A stretch of 64,000 bases of DNA from assembly GCA_946811185.2 (NCBI GenBank), contig OX328106.1, positions 8,846,777-8,910,776 on the forward strand, read 5' to 3'. Both the position numbers and the translations under genes were made by a program. Origin of the DNA: Hippopus hippopus. Taxonomy: Eukaryota > Mollusca > Bivalvia > Cardiida > Cardiidae. The notes beneath the pieces are model-generated. The model searched no databases. It saw nothing but the letters and a program-made list of their open reading frames with translations, and was not told where the DNA came from. Shown here one piece after another: positions 43,316-54,335 of this stretch (positions are counted from its first letter, which is position 1; each line of letters starts with the position of its first letter).

Positions 43316-43553
43316 TTAACCTTTAACCACATAATCCTTCATGTTGACTTATACCCTAAGGAAAAAGCCTTTTAAAAACATTTTGGGAAAAGGAGAAAAC
43401 ACTGGTAACCAACATTTTCTCCTTTTCCGACAATGTTTTCTACCCTTTCAAAGACAAAATCCATCATTTTGATCCTAATTTCATTTGTCATCTGGAAATA
43501 CATGTACTTTCAATTTTGACAAGGTTAAAATTTTGTCTGGTAAAGAGTCAACA
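43316..43553 (-). mobile_element. Family P MITE
   Basis: TTAACCTTTAACCACATAATC to GTCTGGTAAAGAGTCAA. The hairpin is well preserved (GGAGAAAACACTGGTAACC). Confidence 0.82.
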
Positions 43554-43567
43554 TTATATAACCCTTA

Positions 43568-43762
43568 ACCTTTTACAAAAATGATCCCATATTTTTGTGA
43601 CCCTGGTGAATAGGGCTTTTAAAAACATAGCAGGCAAAGGAGAATATGTTTGATACTGGAAATTGCACCTTATATCCCTACTTTTTTTCTACGCCTTTAG
43701 AGACAAAGTTCAAATCCATCAGTTGAGCAACATTCCATTTACTGTCTGTACATGCTGTAAAG
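43568..43762 (-). mobile_element. Degraded family P MITE
   Basis: ACCCTTAACCTTTTACAAAAATG, GACCCTGGTGAATAGGGC and CATCAGTTGAGCAACATTCC are recognisable. The hairpin is decayed. Confidence 0.6.
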
Positions 43763-44239
43763 AATGCATTACTAGGTCAAATTTTAGAAAAACCTTGTAT
43801 GCACCTTACAGGGCATGTCTTTAGTCCAATGTTTATGAAAGTGGGTCAATGAAGTTTGTTTTCATAATTTCTTAAACAAGCCTGAAAGTGAGTCTCCTGT
43901 GTCAATTTATAAAAAAATAAATCATTGGATCAAATCTTAAGAAAACTTTCCATGCATTTAAGTGGCGACATTTTCCATCCAATAAGCATTTAACTTGGTC
44001 AAAGTGTTTTTCTACATAATGATGTAGACTGAAAAAGTCACATGGGATCATAAAGTCACTGACTGGTCAAATCTTAGACATACCTTCTGTACAGTAACGC
44101 CACATTTTCTATTGATTGTTAATGATATTTAATAGTCAAAATGTTTTTTTTTTTGTAAATGTCTCAGACAACTACCAATATTGGTCACTATGGGTAAAAA
44201 GTATTAGGGGGAGTGTCACATGCTTGTTTACAGCAGGTG
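43763..44239. other. H1-like repeat remnant
   Basis: Words such as CACTAGGTCAAATTTTAG, TTGGTCAAAGTGTTTTTC and GGGATCATAAAGTCACTG suggest a strongly decayed H1 145-bp array. Confidence 0.4.
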
Positions 44240-44515
44240 GTCGCTTATTGAGGGTCGTCATCCAGGCAGGTTTGACTGTGTATTTGCAAAAAGTATCAAC
44301 CCATGCCATCCTGCGCAGATCATGAAGGCTGACATGGATCGAAACCTTTTGTTATTTGTAAATTTCCATGTGTGTCCAAGGAGCATACTACCCCATGATC
44401 CTATCGGTTGTTTGGACCAGACAGATTTTATGGATCCATAATCATGTAATGACTTGCTTTTTGTAATGCATAATGAAGATGCACGTAACCTCTTTTTGCC
44501 AGAGCTTGGCTTATT
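44240..44515. mobile_element. Family G element
   Basis: AAAGTATCAACCCATGCC..GCTGACATGGATCGAAACC, TTTATGGATCCATAATCATG and CCTCTTTTTGCCAGAGCTTGG. Confidence 0.6.
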
Positions 44516-44789
44516 TATGGTTGCCTTCTCCTGCATTCTCATTTTATCAGTACAGTCATTAGGCACATTTTTAGCTCGCCTGATATTGGTATTGTGACCG
44601 GTCGTTGTCCGGTGTCCATCTGTCCACAATTCCTTTAAACATCTTCTCCTCCTAAACCGCTTAGCCAAACTTGGCAGGGATGTTCCTTGGGTGAAGCTCT
44701 ACCAAAGTTGTTCAAGAGATTGAATTCCACCCATAACTCTGGTTGCCATGGCAACAAAAAGGGAAAAAAAAGCAAAATCCTTGAAAATC

Positions 44790-45690
44790 TTTTTCTCTGA
44801 AACTAGAAGGCGTAGAGCTTTGATATTTGGTATGTAGCATCTCCTAGTGGACCTCTACCAAATTTGTTCATATGATGCCCCTGGGGTCAAAACTGGCCCC
44901 GCCCCGGGGGTCACAAGTTTGAACATAGGAACAAAGAAGGAAAACTTTAAAATTCTTCTTCTCTGAAACTGGAAGGCATACAGCTTGAATATTTGGTATG
45001 TAGCATCTCCTTGTGGACCTCTACCAAATTTGTTCATATGATGCCCCTGGGGTCAAAACTGGCCCCGCCCCGGGGGTCACAAGTTTGAATGTAGGAACAA
45101 AGAAGGAAAACTTTAAAATTCTTCTTCTCTGAAACTGGAGGGCGTGGAGCTTTGATATTTGGCATCTACCATCTCCTAGCGGACCTCTTCCAAGTTTGTT
45201 CATATGATGCCCCTGGGGTCAAAACTGGCCCATGCCCCAGGGGTCACAAGTTCCAACATAAGAACAAAGAAGGAAAACTTCAAAATTCTTCTTCTCTGAA
45301 ACTTTAAGGCATAGAGCTTTGATATTTGGCATCTAGCATCTCCTAGTGGACTTCTACCAAGTTTGTTCATATGATGCCCCTGGGGTCAAAACTGGCCCTG
45401 CCCCGGGGTCACAAGTTCGAACATAGGAACAAAGAAGGAAAACTTTAAAATTCTTCTTCTCTGAAACTGGAAGGCATACAGCTTTGATATTTGGTATGTA
45501 GCATCTCCTAGTGGACCTCTACCAAGTTTGTTCATATGATGCCCTTAGCGTCAAAACTGGCCCCGCCATGGGGGTCACAAGTTCGAACATAGGAACAAAG
45601 AAGGAAAACTTTAAAATTCTTCTTTTCTAAAACTGGAAGACATAGAGCTTTGTTTTTTGGTATGTAGTGAACCTGTTCTAAGTTTGTTAG
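44790..45690. repeat. 166-bp tandem array in H1 copy d
   Basis: CTGGGGTCAAAACTGGCCC starts at 44881, 45047, 45213 and 45380, giving steps of 166, 166 and 167. Confidence 0.88.
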
Positions 45691-47350
45691 CCCACAATTG
45701 GGTCACCTGGGGTCATAAACTAGGTAACTAGGTCAAATTAAAGTAATACCTTGTGGGCACTCTAGAGGCCACATTTATAGCTCAAATGACCTGAAAAGTT
45801 GGTCAGAATGTTTGTCTTGATAAAATCTCCCATGAATTTGGATTTGGGTCACCAGGGATCATAAACTAGGTCACTAGGTCAAATTAAAGAAATACCTTGT
45901 GGGCACTCTAGAGGCCACATTTTTTGCTCAATTGACTTGCAAATTGGTCAGGATGTTTGTCTTGATAAAATCTCACATGAGTCTGAATTTGGGTCATGTT
46001 GGGTCTTAAATTAGGTCACTAGGTCAAATTAAAGAAATACCTTGTGGGCACTCTAGAGGCCACATTTATTGTTCAATTAATTTGAAAATTGGTTAAAATG
46101 TTTGTCTTCATGAAATCTAGGATGAGTTCAAAATTTGGTCACCTGGGGTCATAATCTAGGTCACAAGGTCAAATTTAAGAAATACCTTTAGGGCACTCTA
46201 GAGGCCACATTCATTCTTCAATTAATTTGAAAATTGGTTAAAATGTTTGTCTTGATGAAATCTAGGATGAGTTCAAAATTTGATCACCTGAGGTCATAAT
46301 CTAGGTCACTAGGTCAAATTAAAGAAATACCTTGTGGGCACTCTAGAGGCCACATTTATTGTTCAATTGATTTGAAAATTTGTCAGAATGTTTGTCTTGA
46401 TGAAATCTAGGACGAGTTCAAAATTGGGTCACCTGGGGTCATAATCTAGGTCACTAGGTCAAATTAAAGAAATACCTTGTGGGCACTCTAGAGGCCACAT
46501 TTATTGCTCAATTGACTTGAAAATTGGTTAAAATGTTTGTGTTGATGAAATCTAGGATGAGTTTAAAATTGGGTCACATGGGATCATAATCTAGGTCACT
46601 AGGTCAAAAAAAAGAAATACCTTTAGGGCACTCTAGAGGCCACATTTCGTGCTCAATTGACTTGAAAATTGGTCAGAATGTTTGTCTTGATGAAATATTG
46701 GATGACTTTGAAATTGGGTCACCTGGGGTCATAATCTAGGTCACTAGGTCAAATTAAAGAAATACGTTGTGGGCACTCTAGAGGCCACATTTATTGCTCA
46801 ATTGACTTGAAAATTTGTCAGAATGTTTGTCTTGATGAAATCTCGGATGAGTTTAAAATTGGGTCACCAGGGATCATAAACTAGGTCACTAGGTCAAATT
46901 AAAGAAATACCTTGTGAGCACTCTAGAGGCTACATTTTGTGCTCATTTGACTTGAAAATTGGTCAGAATGTTTGTCTTGAAATCTCATATGATTCTAAAA
47001 TTGGATCACCTGGGGTCATTAACTAGGTCACTAGGTCAAATTAAAGAAATACCTTGTGGGCACTCTAGAGGCTACATTTCTTGCTCAATTGACTTGATAA
47101 TTGGTCAGAATGTTTGTCTTGATGAAATATCGGATGAGTTCGAAATTGGGTCACCTGGGGTCATAAACTAGGTCACTTTGTCAAATTTAAGAAATACCTT
47201 GTGGGCACTGTAGAGGCCACATTTATTGCTCAATTAACTTGAAAACTGTTTAGAATGTTTGTCTTGATAAATTTTTTGATGATTTCTTAATTGGGTCACG
47301 TGGGGTGATAAATAAGGTCACTAGGTCAACTTACGGAAATTCCTTGTGGA
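45690..47350. repeat. 145-bp tandem array in H1 copy d
   Basis: About eleven units. AGGTCACTAGGTCA starts at 45868, 46013, 46303, 46448, 46593, 46738, 46883 and 47025, nearly all at exact multiples of 145. Confidence 0.9.
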
Positions 47351-47528
47351 CGCCTCTAGAGGCCACATTTTAAGCTCAGTTGACCTGACAATTTGTCAGA
47401 AATTGAATTATGCATGTGGAGTGAATTTCGCCTATTGACTCAGGTGAGCGATCCAGGGCCATCATGGCCCTCTTGTTTTATTCTGCAGCCCCTTCTCTCA
47501 TACAAACAGTGTCCTCTTTTATTTTCAG

Positions 47529-47710
47529 TTGAATTGGCAATGATAATGGACAGATTATATGGTGGGGTATGTTACGCAGGTATTGATACTGACCCGGAAC
47601 TGAAGTACCCGAAAGGAGCAGGGCGTGTGGCGTTCTCCAATCAGCAAAGTTATATTGCAGCCATCAGTGCGCGCTTCGTACAATTACAGCATGGTGATAT
47701 AGATAAAAGG
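47529..47710 (+). CDS. CPEB (Orb2-type): CPEB2/3/4-type protein, exon with the body of RRM2
   Basis: The exon enters in phase 1 after TTTTCAG and encodes (V)ELAMIMDRLYGGVCYAGIDT, DPELKYPKGAGRVAFSNQQS, YIAAISARFVQLQHGDIDKR. GAGRVAFSN is the RNP1 strand of RRM2, containing the aromatic/RNA-facing phenylalanine. The segment is essentially invariant among animal CPEB2-4 proteins. It ends in phase 0 before GTAAGT. A P copy begins 30 bases after the donor, itself broken by a 4.1-kb nested insertion, and transposon sequence ends about 53 bases upstream. The exon is therefore an island of purifying selection in repeat DNA. Confidence 0.97.
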
Positions 47711-48544
47711 GTAAGTGAAATTGTGTGCCTGGTTTACATTTTAACCCTTCACCACACAATCATGAGTTTTAACAACCATGACAGAAAGGGCTTTTGAAAA
47801 CATGGTGGGAAAAGTAGAAAATGCTAGTAACCAGCATTTTCTCCTTTTTATACGCCCGTCGAAGACGGGACGTATTATGGGATCACCCATGGCGTCCGGG
47901 CGGGCAGGCGGCGTCCAGTTCTTTGTCCGGAGCATAACTTTGTCATCTCCAGTCCGATTGACTTGAAACTTGGCATTTGTGTTTGTTGCAATAATACAGA
48001 GTGCAGTGCAAAAGAACGATAACTCTACCTCATGCTGTCTTTGAGTTATTTCCCTCTGATCGTCATTTTTACAGCATTTTCTGCTTGTCTGGAGCATAAC
48101 TTTGTCATCTCCAGTCCGATTGACTTGAAACTTGGCATTTGTGTTTGTTGTAATAATACGGAGTGCAGTGCGAAAGAACCATAACTCTACCTTGTGCTGT
48201 CTGAGTTATTTGATCATCATTTTTACAGCATTTTCTGCTTGTCCGGAATATAACTTTGTCATCTCTAGTCTGAATATCTTCAAATTTGGTATGCATGATT
48301 GTTGAAAAATTATGGAATGCAGTGCACAAGAACCATAACTCTGCCTAGCATGAATTTTGAGTTATTCCCCCTTAGATCTTCATTTTTATAGCATTTCTTG
48401 CTTGTCCGGAGCATAACTTTGTCATCTTAAGTAGGAATGACTTGAAATATGGTATGCTTGTTTCAATATTTGGAAGTGCAGTGTGCAAGAACTGTAACTC
48501 TACCTCGTGCTGTCTTTGAGTTATTTCCCTATGATCATCATTTT

Positions 48545-51146
48545 TAGCTCACCTGAGCACAAAGTGCTAAGGTGAGGTATTGTGATCCGTCGTTGTCCGG
48601 CGTCCATCTGTCCGTCTGTCCATCTGTTTCCAATACCTTTAAACATCTTCTCCTCCTAAACCGCTGGGCCAATCTTGATGAAACTTGGCAGGGATGTTCC
48701 TTGGGTGAAGCTCTACAAGAGTTGTTCAAGAGATTGAATTCCACCCATAACTGTGGTTGCCATGGCAACAGAAAGGAAAAAAATAGCAAAATCTTTGAAA
48801 ATCTTCTTCTCTGAAACTAGAAGGCGTAGAGCTTTGATATTTGGTATGTAGCATCTCCTAGTGGACCTCTACCAAGTTTGTTCATATGATGCCCCTGGGG
48901 TCAAAACTGGCCCCGCCCTGGGGGTCACAAGTTCGAACATAGGAACAAAGAAGGAAAAATTTAAAATTCTTCTCTGAAACTGGAAGGCGTGGAGCTTTGA
49001 TATTTGGTATGTAGCATCTCCTAGTAGACCTCTACCAAGTTTGTTGATATGATGCCCCTGGGGTCAAAACTGGCCCCACCCCAGGGGTCACAAGTTCCAA
49101 CATAGGAACAAAGAAGGAAAACTTCAAAATTCTTCTTCTCTGAAACTTTAAGGCATAGAGCTTTGATATTTGGTATGTAGCATCTCCTAGTGGACCACTA
49201 CCAAGTTTGTTCATACGATGCCCCTGAGGTCAAAACTGGCCCCGCCCCGGGGGTCACAAGTTCGAACAGGAACAAAGAAGGAGAACTTTAAAATTCTTCT
49301 TCTCTAAAACTGGAAGGTGTAGAGCTTTGATATTTGGTCAAAACTGGCCCTGCCCCGGGGTCACAAGTTCGAACATAGGAACAAAGAAGGAAAACTTTAA
49401 AATTCTTCTTTTCTAAAACTGGAAGGCATAGAGGTTTGTTATTTGGAATGTAGTGAACCTGTTCTAAGTTTGTTAGCCCACCTGAGCACAACATGTTCAG
49501 TCAGTTCCAAATTGGGTCACCTGGGGTCATAAACTAGGTCACTAGGTCAAATTAAAGAAATACCTTGTGGGCACTCTAGAGGCCACATTTATTGCTCAAA
49601 TGACCTGAAATTTGGTCAGAATGTTTGTCTTGATAAAATCTCGGATGTGTTTGGATTTGGGTCACCTGGGATTATAAACTACTGTAGGTCACCAGGTCAA
49701 ATTAAAGAAATACTTTTTGGGCACTCTAGAGGCCACATTTTTTGCTCAATTGACTTGAAAATTAGTCGGAATGTTTGTCTTGATAAAATCTCACATGAGT
49801 CTGAATTTGGGTCATGTGGGGTTTTAAACTAGGTCACTAGGTCAAATTAATGAAATACCTTGTGGGCACTCTAGAGGCTACATTTATTGTTTAATTGATT
49901 TGAAAAGTGGTTAAAATGTTTGTCTTGATGAAATGTAGGATGAGTTCAAAATTGGGTCACCTGGGGTCATAATCTAGGTCACTAGGTCAAATTAAAGAAA
50001 TACCTTTAGGGCACTCTAGAGGCTACATTTCTTGCTCAATTGACTTGATAATTGGTCAGAATGTTTGTCTTGATGAAATATCGTATGAGTTTGAAATTGG
50101 GTCACCTGGGGTCATAAACTAGGTCACTAGGTCAAATTAAAGAAATACCTTGTGGGTACTCTAGAGGCCACATTTATTGCTCAAATGACTTGAGAATTAT
50201 TCAGAGTGTTTGTCTTGATAAACGTTCAGATAAGTTCTGAATTGGGTCAACTGGGACCATAAACTAGGTCACTAGGTCAAATTAAAGAAATACCTTTAGG
50301 GCACTCTAGAGGCCACATTTTGTGCTCAATTGACTTGATAATTGGTCAGAATGTTTGTCTTGATGAAATCTCACATTAGTCTGAATTTGAGTCAACTGGG
50401 GTCATAAACCAGGTCACTAGGTCAAATTAAAGAAACACCTTTTGGGCACCCTAGAGGCCACATTTAGGGCTCAAATGACTTGAAAATTGTTCAGAATGTT
50501 TGTTTTGATAAAATCTCACATGAGTCTGAATTTGGGTCATGTGGAGTCATAAACTAGGTCACTAGGTCAAATTAAAGAAATACCTTGTGGGCACTCTAGA
50601 GGCCACATTTATTGTTCAATTGATTAGAAAATTGGTTAAAATGTTTGTAATGATGAAATGTAGGATGAGTTCAAAATTGGGTCACCTGGGGTCATAATCT
50701 AGGTCACTAGGTCAAATTAAAAAAATACTTTAGGGCACTCTATAGGTCACATTTCTTGCTCAGTTGACTTGAAAATTGGTCAGAATGTTTGTCTTGATGA
50801 AATACTGGGTGAGTTTGAAATTGGGTCACCTGGGGTCATAAACTAGGTCACTTGGTCAAATTTAAGAAATACCTTGTTGGCACTATAGAGACCACATTTA
50901 TTGCTCAATTAACTTGAAAACTGTTTAGAATGTTTGTCTTGATAAATTTGATGAGTTCTAAATTAGGTCACGTGGGGTGATAAATTAGGTCACTAGGTCA
51001 ACTTACGGAAATTCCTTGTGGATGCCCTAGAGGTCACATTTTCAACTCAATTGACCTGACAATTGGACAGAAATTGAATTATGCATGTGGAGTGAATTTC
51101 CACTATTGACTCAGGTGAGCGATCCAGGGCCATCATGGCCCTCTTG
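48545..51146 (+). mobile_element. H1 Helitron-like element, copy e, inside T
   Basis: AGCTCACCTGAGCACAAAGTG to AGGGCCATCATGGCCCTCTTG. The host T unit (CATTTTTACAGCATTT) is interrupted within its T run with no detectable duplication, as expected for a Helitron. 166-bp array 48800-49450, 145-bp array 49500-51050. GTTGCCATGGCAAC at 48756-48769. Confidence 0.85.
49500..51050. repeat. 145-bp tandem array in H1 copy e
   Basis: AGGTCACTAGGTCA starts at 49536, 49976, 50121, 50266, 50411, 50556 and 50701; the last six steps are exactly 145. Confidence 0.92.
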
Positions 51147-52813
51147 TTACAGCATTTAGTGCTTGTCCAGACTATAACTTTGTCATCTCATGTCAGAACG
51201 ACTTCAAACTTGGTATGCATTTTTGTTGCAATATTACGGAGTACAGTGCGCAAGAACAATAACTCTACCTAGCGCGGATTTTGAGTAATTCCACTTTGAT
51301 CTTCATTTTTACAGTCCAGTTCTTTGTCCGGAGCTTAACTTTGTCATCTCCAGTCCGATTGACTTGAAACTTGGGATTTGTGTTTGTTGCAATAATACGG
51401 AGTGCAGTGCGAAAGAACCATAACTACCTCGTGCTGTCTGAGTTATTTCCCTTTGATCGTCATTTTTACAGCATTTACTGCTTGTCCGGAATATAACTTT
51501 GTCATCTCAAGTCAGAACGACTTCAAACTTGGTGTGCATATTTGTTGCAATATTATGGAGTACAGTGCGCAAGAACAGTAACTCTATCTAGCGTGGATTT
51601 TGAGTAATTCCACTTTGATCTTCATTTTTACAGTATTTCTTGCTTGTCCAGAACGGAACTTTGTCACCTCAAGTCAAATTGACTTGAGACTTGGTAAACA
51701 TGTTTGTTGCAGTTACGAAAAGTGCAGTGCTCTAGAGCCGTAACCTTACCTAATGCCCTTTTGGAATTATTCCCTATTCATTATTTTTTTTTTTTACAGC
51801 TTTTCATGCTTCTCTATAATATAACTTTTGTCTTTTGATGTTGGAATGACCTGAAACTTCATATGCATGTTTCCTTAACATTAGAGGAGACATTCATGCC
51901 TATTTCAGTCACTTGAATGATTTCTGCTGCACTACTATTTTCCTCTACCTGCCCTTTACGATTATTATCCCCCCTCGGTGGCGGTGGGACAGGCATATCT
52001 TGCCTTAAAGAGGCAGAGTCTTTTATTTGAGCCACATTTAATTTGTCCTGTGCAAATGTTTGCAATTTGGACCATTCTAAGATTTTTTTGTTTAGCAAAG
52101 GGTTAAAGGAGCATTAAACCAAACTTTGGGTAGGGGGTGGGGGTTTAGAAAGTTTATATTCTAAAAGGGAAAATCTCAAGGATGTGACTGTTTACCTTCA
52201 GATGGGGGAAAAACAAAAAAATGTGCTAGGGAGAAAAATATGCCTCCATTGGATATGGAACCCATGGCCTTCAACAACTCAACCACTGTGCTACAGAGCC
52301 AACAAATGTTTAATACTTACAGTTATGTTTATTATGTACTTAACCCTTGTTATGCAATAATGGCTTTACTGTTACTAGTGATAAAGGAAATCTTACAACA
52401 AAGATGCAAAAATCTTGTTATATCCTTGTATTTTCTACATGCATTCCTGTCTCCGGTTTAATTTGAAAAAAAAAAATAGCTCTCTTTAAGATTTCTAAAA
52501 ACCTTATGAAACACTATCTTGATTTTCAGTATTATCCTTTTTATAGGTGTTGAAGAAATGCAGTGAAGTGGTTTTTATAGGCGTTTGAATGATATGTTCA
52601 AAACGCTATGCACAACTTGTATTTGCTTTCACAGACTACGTTGATCAAGATCACATGGCAGAGAATGGGTACTCTGATCTTGGATCAAAGCTGTTTGCTT
52701 GTTTGTAAAATAGTCTGACCATGATTTATTTAGATATGTATCAGTTAACCCACTTCCCCATATTTAGTTTAGGACTATGGTAGTTTAAGAACATTTTATG
52801 GATCCTGTTTCAG

Positions 52814-53041
52814 GTAGAGGTAAAACCCTATGTTCTAGATGATCAGATGTGTGATGAATGCCAGGGAGCTAGATGTGGAGGAAAATTTGCCCCGTTTTTC
52901 TGCGCAAATGTCACATGTCTACAATACTACTGTGAGCAGTGTTGGGCGCAAATCCACTCCAGACCAGGACGAGAGTTCCACAAGCCCTTGGTGAAAGAAG
53001 GGGCAGACAGACCAAGGGCAGTTCCGTTTCGATGGTGCTGA
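52814..53041 (+). CDS. CPEB (Orb2-type): CPEB2/3/4-type protein, terminal exon (ZZ zinc-binding domain and stop)
   Basis: 75 codons plus TGA. It begins VEVKPYVLDDQMCDECQG and continues through ARCGGKFAPFFCANVTCL, QYYCEQCWAQIHSRPGREFH, KPLVKEGADRPRAVPFRWC. The C-x2-C pair, the spaced cysteines (ARC, FFC, VTC, YYC, EQC) and two histidines (IH, FH) are the cross-braced ZZ-type zinc-binding domain of CPEB, which supports RNA binding and protein contacts. Length and layout equal those of known animal CPEB2-4. The protein ends in FRWC; a terminal cysteine after FRW is a small difference from relatives I know. The exon starts in phase 0. A palindromic P element begins 131 bases after the stop, in the 3'UTR. 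Confidence 0.97.
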   Translation, partial: VEVKPYVLDDQMCDECQGARCGGKFAPFFCANVTCLQYYCEQCWAQIHSRPGREFHKPLVKEGADRPRAVPFRWC

Positions 53042-53172
53042 ATTGTTGAAAGCCCAAGTCACTTTGTCTCTACATGCGTCTTCATATTTTTATACACAAT
53101 CTTTCTACCATATCTTATTCAGTCACTTTTTTTACCTCAACACATATTTTGATACTTAGTAAGTTCACCTTT

Positions 53173-53446
53173 TTAACTCTTTACCAAATAACATAATTCT
53201 GGACTTGTCTGTTTTGAAAGAATTGCATACAACAGATTAAATGTAGCTTGAACTAGTATAATTTGTGCTTTGAAGGGTATAAAAGATTGTGGGCTGAAAT
53301 GCTGGTAACTAGCATTTTCTCCTTTCCCACAATGTTTCTACCCTATCAAAGACAGAAATCAGCATTTGAGCTACATTGGTTTGTTGGCTGCAAATGCTAT
53401 CCATTTTGTCCAGTCCAAAATTTTGTTGTTTGATGAAGGGTGAATT
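53173..53446. mobile_element. Family P MITE with two left-type arms, in the CPEB 3'UTR
   Basis: TTAACTCTTTACCAAATAAC..GACTTGTCTGTTTTGAAAG at the left, and TGCAAATGCTATCCATTTTG..AAAATTTTGTTGTTTG at the right, which is the same arm inverted. The whole 270 bp is therefore a long imperfect palindrome 131 bases after the stop codon. Confidence 0.8.
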
Positions 53447-53555
53447 CCATTCTTTTTGTCTGTTGTAAAAAAACAGTAAAAGTAGAACATAGCAATCTGG
53501 GAAAAAAAGAAAAAGGGGTGAATTATGATATAGTTTAATGTTTAAAAAAGACCAG

Positions 53556-53561
53556 AATAAA
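53556..53561 (+). promoter_or_regulatory. Candidate proximal poly(A) signal AATAAA
   Basis: AATAAA 515 bases after the CPEB stop, followed by a GT-rich stretch (GTGCTTTGTCATGGGTG). A second AATAAA lies at 53754-53759, followed by TCTGTGTTTGTC. Either could give a short 3'UTR isoform. Confidence 0.35.
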
Positions 53562-54116
53562 GTGCTTTGTCATGGGTGAAAGAAATTTGACAGTTTTGAA
53601 GCCTAAAAGTAGAATTGCATTGAAATGAAGACATATTTTTGGTCAAAGATTAAATCCAAACATGCAAATTTAAATTTTTTTGATTGGCAGGAGAGGATAT
53701 GATCGAAATTTGTGGGTGATGTTTCACCTTGTTTTAAATTACCTTTAGTGAACAATAAATCTGTGTTTGTCAGTTTCAAATTTTTAAGCATACAGAAACC
53801 AGTTTGTTATGACTATTTGTTTAAGGTTAAGTGTTTCTTTTTCAAAGAGTTTCATGTTGTTTGTTTTTGGAGCCTTATTACAGGTAAACAGTTGACAGTG
53901 GAGGACATGGATAGTTATTGGTTAAAGTATACTTCATCACAAATACATTATGGCTCACCTGTTGTGGATGGCTTTTTGGAGGTATTGTAGCAAAAGAAAA
54001 ATAGGCCTTGTTTGCCATAATGTTTTTGAAGATGTTCATAAGCACATATGTCTACAGGAATCAACTTTAAGCAGAGGGTCAAATGATGATCATTAGACAT
54101 TAGAGATCTTAGCTTT

Positions 54117-54335
54117 ACCCTTTACCACACAATCCCAAGTTTTAATGACCCTGAGAAAGACAGCTTTTAAAAACATGCTGGGTAAAGGAGATAATGCTGG
54201 TAACCAGCATTTTCTCCTTTTTCCCCCCAATGTTTTCTACCCTTTCACAGACATTTTGAGCATTGTTTAATTTGTTGATGCAAGTGCTTTCAATGTAGAT
54301 GATTCTCAAGTTTTGTTGTCTGGTAAATGGGTAAG
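54117..54335 (-). mobile_element. Family P MITE
   Basis: ACCCTTTACCACACAATCCC to TTGTCTGGTAAATGGGTAA. The hairpin is good (GAGATAATGCTGGTAACC). Confidence 0.85.

Larger units (their letters stand above)
44571..47475 (+). mobile_element. H1 Helitron-like element, copy d (2.9 kb)
   Basis: Begins TTTTTAGCTCGCCTGATATTG (the 5' hairpin is lost) and ends AGGGCCATCATGGCCCTCTTG, about 53 bases before CPEB exon 3. It has a 166-bp array (44790-45690) and a 145-bp array (45690-47350). GTTGCCATGGCAAC at 44742-44755. Confidence 0.82.
33251..47528 (+). other. CPEB intron 2 (14,278 bp)
   Basis: Donor GTATGT, acceptor TTTATTTTCAG. It holds the repeats listed separately, including two full H1 elements and one H2 element. 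H1 copy d ends only about 53 bases before the acceptor, so the polypyrimidine tract sits directly after transposon sequence. Confidence 0.9.
47851..51997 (+). mobile_element. Family T element with nested H1
   Basis: Left end TACGCCCGTC, then GAAGACGGGACGTATTATGGG; right end GACAGGCATA, a decayed inverse of it (compare GACGGGCGTA at 22454). The body is made of repeated units of about 180 bp (TTGTCCGGAGCATAACTTTG, TGACTTGAAACTTGGCATTTG). No coding region. H1 copy e is inserted at 48545. Confidence 0.78.
47741..52107 (-). mobile_element. Family P MITE split by nested T and H1 elements
   Basis: Left piece 47741-47850 (TTAACCCTTCACCACACAATC through CAGCATTTTCTCC) and right piece about 52005-52107 (AGGCAGAGTCTTTTATTTGAG through TTTAGCAAAGGGTTAA) are one copy. 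About 25 bases after the hairpin were lost at the insertion point. Confidence 0.85.
47711..52813 (+). other. CPEB intron 3 (5,103 bp)
   Basis: Donor GTAAGT, acceptor GATCCTGTTTCAG. About 4.4 kb of it is a single family P copy expanded by nested insertion of a T element and an H1 element (47741-52107). The remaining 700 bases before exon 4 hold a P2-like hairpin near 52630-52690 and otherwise nothing I recognise. Confidence 0.9.

Noticed and set aside
44258..44668. 136-codon open frame on the minus strand
   Set aside because: It crosses the junction of a family G element and an H1 element and has no domain.
47393..47528. N-terminal extension of the CPEB exon 3 reading frame
   Set aside because: The frame is open upstream of the exon but encodes H1 transposon sequence. 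The CAG acceptor at 47526-47528 and homology define the exon start.
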